Positions 57,523 through 64,000 of a stretch of 64,000 bases of DNA are shown here, one piece after another. A program made the translations under genes and the position numbers. The notes beneath the pieces were generated by a model. That model searched no databases. It worked only from the letters and a program-made list of their open reading frames with translations, and was not told the DNA's origin. Within the stretch, counting starts at the first letter, position 1, and each line of letters opens with the position of its first letter. The DNA lies in assembly GCA_019671135.1 (NCBI GenBank), contig JAHRHY010000001.1, forward strand, positions 2,976,001 to 3,040,000. Reading direction: 5' to 3'. Origin of the DNA: Linnemannia hyalina. Taxonomy: Eukaryota; Mortierellomycota; Mortierellomycetes; Mortierellales; Mortierellaceae.

Positions 57523-59846
57523 ATGCCAACTGGAAGCGTCGCACGTGTGTATGCGAACGTCAACGAGACTCTCCAAAAGGAATACTGGGACTATGATAAT
57601 CTCCAGGTTCAGTGGGGGTAAGCTGAAAGAAAATCACACCTTTACAACACCCAGTATACATATATCGTTACTCATCTCCTGTCTCTTACGCTTGTGAGGG
57701 AAACATCTTCTTGGGAGCATCATACCTCGGGCCAAAATGAACATGGAGCGCAGACAGGAAGAAAAAGAAAAAAAGTCTTTTTTTCAGCAGTAGTGATACC
57801 GACCAACACATCTATTTCAGCCTGTCATCATCTTTCCAAGACTGATCTCGTGACAGTCCCCACTGTGATTGTATTCCGACAAAACCATGTGCAGATTCCT
57901 TCTGCGGACTCGACACACCCGACCAGCCTTCCAAGCGTTGCACATCCTTCTGGACCAGAGAGAAACAGGACTCCAGCATGGACATTTTTGAAGGCAACAC
58001 ACTGGAAGCAGGCGGATGGATGTCGAAAGCCTTTTGAAAGTGGCGATAAACAACAAAACAACAAACTGCGCTCCTTTATTCTCTGCACTACGGTATCAGT
58101 TGAAAGACTGACGAAAACTGGACTAAATGCCGCAACATCGACACCTCTGTTTGTGTGTGTGTTTGTGTCTGCGTCTGCGTTTGCGTCTGCGTCTGCGTTT
58201 GCGTCTGCGTCTGCGTTTGCGTCTGCGTCTGCGTCTGCGTTTGCGTCTGCGTCTGCGTCTGCGTTTGCGTTTGCGCCTCCCACCCTCCCTCCTTCCCTCT
58301 CCTCTCCTTTTACGTGAGCATTGGCAACGGCATGACAAAGGTCTTCTTTTTATTAATTTCACAACAATCTCATGTGTATCTCCCAAAACAACAGTGTCCA
58401 GGACAACTACGAGATCGTGCGCAAGGTCGGACGTGGCAAGTACTCCGAGGTCTTTGAAGGCTTCAACACTGTCAACAACGAAAAGTGCTGCATCAAGGTC
58501 CTGAAGCCAGTCAAGAAAAAGAAGATCAAGCGTGAGATCAAGATTCTCCAGAACTTGGCCGGTGGCCCCAACGTCATTACCCTCTTCGACGTTGTCCGCG
58601 ATCCTCAGGTATAATGACAGGAGACTTGCCGCAGTGATAACTTATTTTTATGGTGCACGGGATGCCTGTTACTGTTTGCAAGAAGTCGCTTTACTCACCT
58701 CCTTTTCATTGTTGAATGATCTTCCATAGTCAAAGACTCCCTCGCTGGTCTTTGAGTGCGTCAACAACACCGACTTCAAGATTCTCTACCCCAAGTTCAC
58801 CGACTTTGACGTCCGCTTCTACATCTTTGAGCTTCTGAAGGTAACCACAGTGATGACCATAATGTTGCGTCTTGTACAAATCATCCAGATTTAGTGCCTT
58901 CCAAGTTTCTAACGCCTTCAATCATCGCAACCTCTATCTTTTACTAGGCTTTGGACTTCTGCCACTCGAAGGGTATTATGCATCGCGATGTCAAGCCCCA
59001 CAACGTCATGATCGAGCACGAGAAGCGCAAGGTAGGATGTGCGACATTACTAGGAGGATCGGTCGCATAGGATAAAAGGCTCCGCGACTGCATCATGGAT
59101 AGAACTGAACCTTAAGCTGGCGCAAGCAACACTGCTAAGAACATTTGGGACACGAAGGGCTGATGTGTATGTTTTTATTTTCTTCTACTTGATAGCTTCG
59201 TTTGATCGATTGGGGTTTGGCCGAGTTTTACCACCCCGGCACAGAGTACAACGTCAGAGTTGCATCTCGCTATTTCAAGGGTCCAGAATTGCTTGTCGAT
59301 TTCCAGGAATACGACTACTCTTTGGACATGTGGAGTTTGGGCGCCATGTTCGCCAGTATGGTATGTTTGTCCTCTGAAACATTTTTGCAAAGAAAAGAAA
59401 CTGAGAGGCGAGATGGACCATGCCAAAACATAATGATACCGATTTGTTTACTGACATGCGTACGCCCTTCTTTTCTTCCACTGTCGTTTCAATTGTTTTG
59501 TGATTGCTGAGAATAGATCTTCCGCAAGGAGCCTTTCTTCCACGGACACGACAACTACGACCAGCTGGTCAAGATTGCACGTGTTCTCGGCACCAACGAG
59601 CTGTTTGCTTACTTGGAGAAGTACGATCTGGAGCTGGATGTTCACTACGATGAGATTCTTGGAAGATATCCCCGCAAGCCATGGAGCAAATTTGTGACGC
59701 CAGAGAACCAGCGCTTTGTCTCGAACGCGGCCATTGATTTCCTGGATAAGTTGCTTCGCTATGATCACCAAGAGCGCTTGACTGCCGCTGAGGCTATGGA
59801 GCACCCTTACTTTGACCCTGTCCGCGCAGCTGCCAAGACGCAATAG
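57523..59846 (+). CDS. CKA1: Casein kinase 2, catalytic alpha subunit
   Basis: Ser/Thr kinase with acidic-site preference and constitutive activity. Exons 57523-57617, 58395-58608, 58730-58840, 58948-59031, 59196-59360 and 59517-59846 give 332 residues, the usual CK2 alpha size without a C-terminal tail. CK2 hallmarks are present: [12 protein letters not shown], the basic cluster [23 protein letters not shown] in the catalytic loop, DWG in place of DFG (59208-59216), and [14 protein letters not shown]. The N-terminus ([20 protein letters not shown]) packs on the activation loop in known structures. Intron 1 (777 bp) is long for this genome and carries a hexamer repeat. Confidence 0.97.
58150..58274. 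repeat. GCGTCT/GCGTTT hexamer repeat in CK2 alpha intron 1
   Basis: About 20 hexamer units alternating GCGTCT and GCGTTT in the first intron. The plus strand stays open in all three frames across it, which makes false ORFs. Confidence 0.9.
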
Positions 59847-60041
59847 ATCTCTGGGAAGTTACCCGATATCCAACTTTTTTTCTTTTCCGTAGTAAACCCC
59901 TCACTTCACACAACACAACACAACACAACACATTAAACATTTTTTACAATTTTCACCATCTTTGCTCAGACAGTCACACGTCTTCGCATTTGCCACCATT
60001 TTTTGCTTGATCTTTTTTTTTTGGATCACTTCACCTTCACC

Positions 60042-62649
60042 ATGACACTGTCGGCTCTCATTCGCAGAAACTGGATCTCGTACACATCGAACCAACACTG
60101 CTTGCGATCACTGTCAACATGCCGCGCTTCAATCGCTAGACCGGAAATTGGCCAACAAAAGGCAGTCTCCCGGTTACAATCGAATCACCTCCCGGGAACA
60201 GAAGCAAAGCCCAATTCTGCAGTCCGGCTACAGCCGCAAGGGTCGCTCTATGAGAGGTCGAACCCATGCCGTCTTACTGGCCATGCCCACCAGCGCACAT
60301 ATATCACCCCCTTGTCGACCTCCCACCCAATATCCCGCATGCAACTGAGGTCTCTCGCCACCCTGCAGCATGGCCGTGTCGCCACTTCAACAACGTCGTC
60401 AATTGACCTCGATTCTTCATCATCAGGAGCATCACTGGAGTACACAAGACCGTTCACCGACCTCAAAAACCTGCAACCATCAACACTTTCAACAATCCAA
60501 TCGACATTCGGGCACGAATACATGTCCAAGGTCCAATCGAGCGTCCTCTCAACCCTGCCGACCTCTCGCGACCTTCTTGTCAAGGCCAAAACAGGAACAG
60601 GAAAGACACTGGCGTTCTTGGTAGCGGCGCTAGAGTCTCTGATGTCATTGCCGGATGCAGAGAGTATCAAAATGAAGGGTAAGATTGGCTGTGTCATCAT
60701 TGCACCGACACGCGAGTTGGCCCTGCAGATCTCGGAGGAGGCACAAAAGTTGCTGGGTCCGCTTGGATGGGGTGTGCAGCACTTGGTTGGTGGATATGGC
60801 AAGGGGTCACAGTTGGATCGGATCTCGAAGGAGCCTTCAGAGTTTATTGTCGCCACTCCCGGACGTATGAAAGATTTGCTTGGGAACAATGAGTTTGCGG
60901 CCAAGATCAAAGAGTCCAAAATCGTATGTCTTGGGCTGTAATGTGTTTGTTGTCAATGCTCCGCTTAATTATTGCAGCTCACTAAACTTCTTTTTCGCTG
61001 CGTTCCGATAGCTCGTGCTGGATGAAGCAGACACGATTCTTCAGTTGGGATTCAGGAAGGAATTGGACACCATTCTGGAAACTATGCCCAAGGATCGCCA
61101 GACGTTCCTGTTCTCTGCGACAGTCGATTCCAAGATGGACTCGCTTCTGGAAGTTGCCCTCCACAAGAAGAGCAAGGAACGACAGGGACCCATCATCATC
61201 GACACCGTCGGATCCAAGGACATCAACTTGAACCTTGCGACACGTCAGGGGTACTGCTTTGCGCCCTATCAGGCTCATGTCGCCCTTGTTCGTCGTATCA
61301 TCAATGACCACCTCTTGAGCGACATGGACTTTGTCCATGAGCAGAGTTTGTTGATGAAACCCAAATCGTCAACAACAACAGGAGGAGCGCCTGTTCAACC
61401 CAAGGTGGCACCAGTTAACACACACAAGAACAAGATCATGGTCTTCTTGCCAACAACACGAGGAACTCAGTTGTACGCCAAGGTGTTTGCCAAGTTGTCG
61501 ATGGGCAAGGAGCTATCAGTGTTTGATATCCATTCGGCCAAGAGTCAGCGTGAGCGGACATTAACGAGTCGCAACTTCAAGAACATTAAGACACCTGCTG
61601 TTCTGTTTACCTCTGATATCTCGGCAAGAGGCGTCGATTATCCTGGAGTTGGTCTGGTTATCCAAGTCGGAGCTCCTCTGTCGCTGGATCACTACATTCA
61701 TCGCATTGGACGGACAGGACGCGGAGACCGGAAGGCGAAGAGCAAGAGGGGGGGTGCTAGCGACAATGAGCAGGGTAAGGGAGTTTTGATTCTGGGCGAT
61801 CTGGATGAAGGGTTCATTGAGCACCAACTTAAGCCATCTCCACTGTTCAGTGTTGTGAAACGTGAGGAGCAGTACAGTGACTGGGAGAGTGTTGTCCTAG
61901 GAGAGAGTCTGGACCGTGGATTCAAGAAGACTCTTTCCAAGGTCGATGAGAAGTTGGCCAAGAGCGCCTACACCGCCTTCTTAGGTTACAGTACGTACCT
62001 TGTTCATTGATGACTGTTAGGGAGTTGATTTGTCGTCCTTTGACATTAATTCTTGTTTTCTACTTCGTCCATAGATTTGACGGTTGGACCAAAGATTGGG
62101 AGTACAGACAGGAAACAAATCCTTGAATCGGCGGACGAGTACATTTCGGCGTTTGGGGTCCAGGAAAGGCCGGCGGTATCGACCAGCTTCTTGGAAAGGA
62201 TGGGATTCATGAAGCACCGTCTGCCAGCCCTCGAGAATGGGGAAGAACCGATTCGCCAGAAGCACGAATATGAGTTGGTGGACGGCACTTTCCCGACTGT
62301 CAACACTCGCATCACAAGGAGCCATATCAACACTGCCGCCGCCGATTCTTCGGACGAACTGGAACATGATGAGTTTGGTGATGAAATCGAACAAGGATTG
62401 GATCAGAAAGAATCTGGACAGAGCTGGTTGTCGAGGAAGAAGCGACAAGAGGCGTTTGAGGAGAAGATTGGACTCTCCGAGACAGAGTACATCAAGATCA
62501 ATGAGGCCGAGTGGGAGGACTTTATCGAGTTCAAGCCGGGGATGCCCAAGCTGATCGAGAAGCTCCACAGCCCCAAGCGGATGGGCCACTTTGGCAACCG
62601 GCCGAGTAAGAAGACGTCCAAGATCTTTAGCAACAACGACGGCTGGTGA
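60042..62649 (+). CDS. DEAD-box RNA helicase with mitochondrial-type leader
   Basis: Exons 60042-60923, 61012-61990 and 62075-62649 give 811 residues. Motifs in order are AKTGTGKT (I, 60585-60608), PTRELALQ (Ia), VATPGR (Ib), DEAD (II, 61021-61032), SAT (III), SARGVDYPGV (V) and HRIGRTGRGDR (VI). Intron 1 ends just before LVLDEAD. The first 110 residues are Arg/Ser/Thr-rich with few acidic residues (LSALIRRNWISY, CLRSLSTCRASIARPE), like a mitochondrial presequence. The overall plan recalls Mss116/CYT-19 helicases that help mitochondrial RNA splicing, but I cannot prove orthology. The C-terminal 190 residues are acidic and variable. Confidence 0.9.
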
Positions 62650-62908
62650 ACAACAACCTTAGATAGTGAAGTTGTAATACAAACTGCATGCATTGACAAT
62701 CAATCGCTATTCAGGTACACATCCCAAAGGTCCGTGTGACGGCCATTCAACGGTTGATGGTTGAGCCAATGAATTTGAGCCAACCACTCGCAAAGCTTCT
62801 TTCTTTCCACTCCACACTTCCTTGTCGCCATCGTTTTTGTTTCTTCTTTGTTTCTTTTCATTCCATTACCATCCTTCTTCCTTTCTCACTCACATCAACC
62901 TCACAGTC

Positions 62909-63867
62909 ATGCGTTACACCATCTCATCACTGGCCTGTCTGGCCCTCGCCGCAACCACCGTCATCGCCGGTTCCGTCCCCGAGATTGATGATGGTAACCT
63001 TCTTTTACATTCCTTCAAAAGGCTTGGAACTTAACTGGACTAGCTGCCACAGAGAACAAACGCACACAAAACATACAACGCATACTTGCAGTTAACCGTA
63101 CAAGTGACATGCTCTAACCTGCCCTTCTTGCCGTAACACTAAACCAAAATAGAATACCAAAAGGTTACTTGCGGATCATCGATCAAGTTGACACACGAAA
63201 AGACGAGCTTCAAGTTGCACTCGCATCAGATCCCCTACGGCACCGGTTCAGGACAGCAATCCATCACTGCCGTTCCTGGAAAAGATGATACCAACTCTCT
63301 CTGGCTCGGTAATTGACTTTTGTTATCGCACAGTGGATGTTATTTGGCGCGTCAGATCTAGATATTCCGAGGAGGACGAAATGAATCCATACCAGTGGAA
63401 TACTAACCCTTGACTCGATTTCGTTTTCTTCGCATACTTCTTCGTCACCTTTGATAGTGATGGCACAGTTGGGAAACACTTGTGAACGCGGTGAAACGAT
63501 CCCCTGCGGGAGCACCGTCCGGTTGAAACACGTCAACACCAAAAAGTTCCTCCACTCTCACCACCACCACTCGCCCATGTCCGGAGGTTTGGAAGTCTCC
63601 GCCTACGACGGACAGGACGATGGCGACAACTGGGTGGTCGAATGCACAAATAAGAAGGACGAGTTCTGGACACGCGAGGCGGTGGTAAAGATGAGACATT
63701 TGGGGACAGGGACGTATCTGAGCAGCTCTACGCGCCATGTATATGGTAACCCTATCCCTGGCCATCAGGAGGTTGCGGCGCATCAGGGAGAGTATCAGCA
63801 GGCGGAGCAGACTTGGAGTGCGCAGGAGGGCGTTTATTTTGCCGAAAATGTCAAGGAGGAGCTGTAA
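62909..63867 (+). CDS. SDF2: SDF2-like secretory MIR-domain protein
   Basis: Exons 62909-62993, 63153-63308 and 63458-63867 give 216 residues. A signal peptide (about 21 residues, ending near TTVIAGS) is followed by MIR repeats: VTCGSSIKLTHEKTSFKLHS, then CERGETIPCGSTVRLKHVNT and KFLHSHHHHSPMSGG. SDF2 proteins of animals and plants sit in the ER lumen and assist chaperones and glycoprotein quality control. The C-terminus reads KEEL, a KDEL-like ER-retrieval signal, which agrees. Protein O-mannosyltransferases also have MIR domains but would have many membrane segments, which are absent here. Confidence 0.92.
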
Positions 63868-64000
63868 TGAGTTTGAGGTGAACACAGAGCATAACGAGAT
63901 AAGGATATTTACACAGGACATTTCAATACAGAACTTTAGAAACGATGCAAGCGATAATGGCCACTGAAATAACTCAAGGCATAGGCATGAAGAGTGTGTG

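Noticed and set aside
58150..58274. Regular short repeats considered as a CRISPR-like array
   Set aside because: The units are contiguous hexamers without spacers. It is a microsatellite in a nuclear intron.
57694..58317. 207-codon ORF inside CK2 alpha intron 1
   Set aside because: Its second half only translates the hexamer array (repeated Ala/Ser/Phe), and the flanking exons splice cleanly around it.

Overview
The window is nuclear DNA of a filamentous fungus. Evidence for this is the many short GT-AG introns, an alpha-aminoadipate reductase (the fungal lysine pathway), a Mot1 ATPase and a GID4/Vid24 subunit. MMADHC (CblD), a cobalamin-trafficking protein, and FAM72 are unusual for Dikarya and point to an early-diverging lineage. 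Intron density, gene style and the CipC-like and DUF4246 proteins resemble Mortierellomycota, but this placement is inference. All gene models were built by hand: exons were joined at consensus splice sites and each join was checked for reading frame.

Left arm (1-16.5 kb): the 3' part of MOT1 (+); a glutaminyl-peptide cyclotransferase (-); MMADHC/CblD (-); striatin (+, 12 exons); SDHC (+); and a frameshifted DUF4246 pseudogene (-).

Repeat island (about 16.5-26.6 kb): I see no intact protein gene here. It holds several 5'-truncated, poly-A-tailed retrocopies of one source transcript, a duplicated block of about 680 bp carrying a tRNA-Arg(ACG), three copies of a palindrome-rich element built on TGTCAGA/TCTGACA, a decayed zinc-knuckle reading frame, and assorted homopolymer and simple repeats.

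Right arm (26.6-64 kb), in order: LYS2 (-); a POP3-like RNase P/MRP subunit (-) divergent from a cyclophilin H (+); two tandem omega-type glutathione S-transferases (-); a CipC-like protein (-); GID4 (-); an OLA1/YchF GTPase/ATPase with a mitochondrial-type leader (-), divergent from a small cysteine-rich protein (+); NAD(P)H-hydrate dehydratase (-), divergent from a long FAM72-like protein (+); an M49-type peptidase (-); a bHLH factor (-), divergent from casein kinase 2 alpha (+); a DEAD-box helicase with a mitochondrial-type leader (+); and an SDF2-like MIR protein (+). These are mostly housekeeping genes with no common pathway. Recurring themes are mitochondrial function (SDHC, OLA1-like, helicase, NAXD, perhaps the M49 protein) and divergent pairs on short shared promoters.
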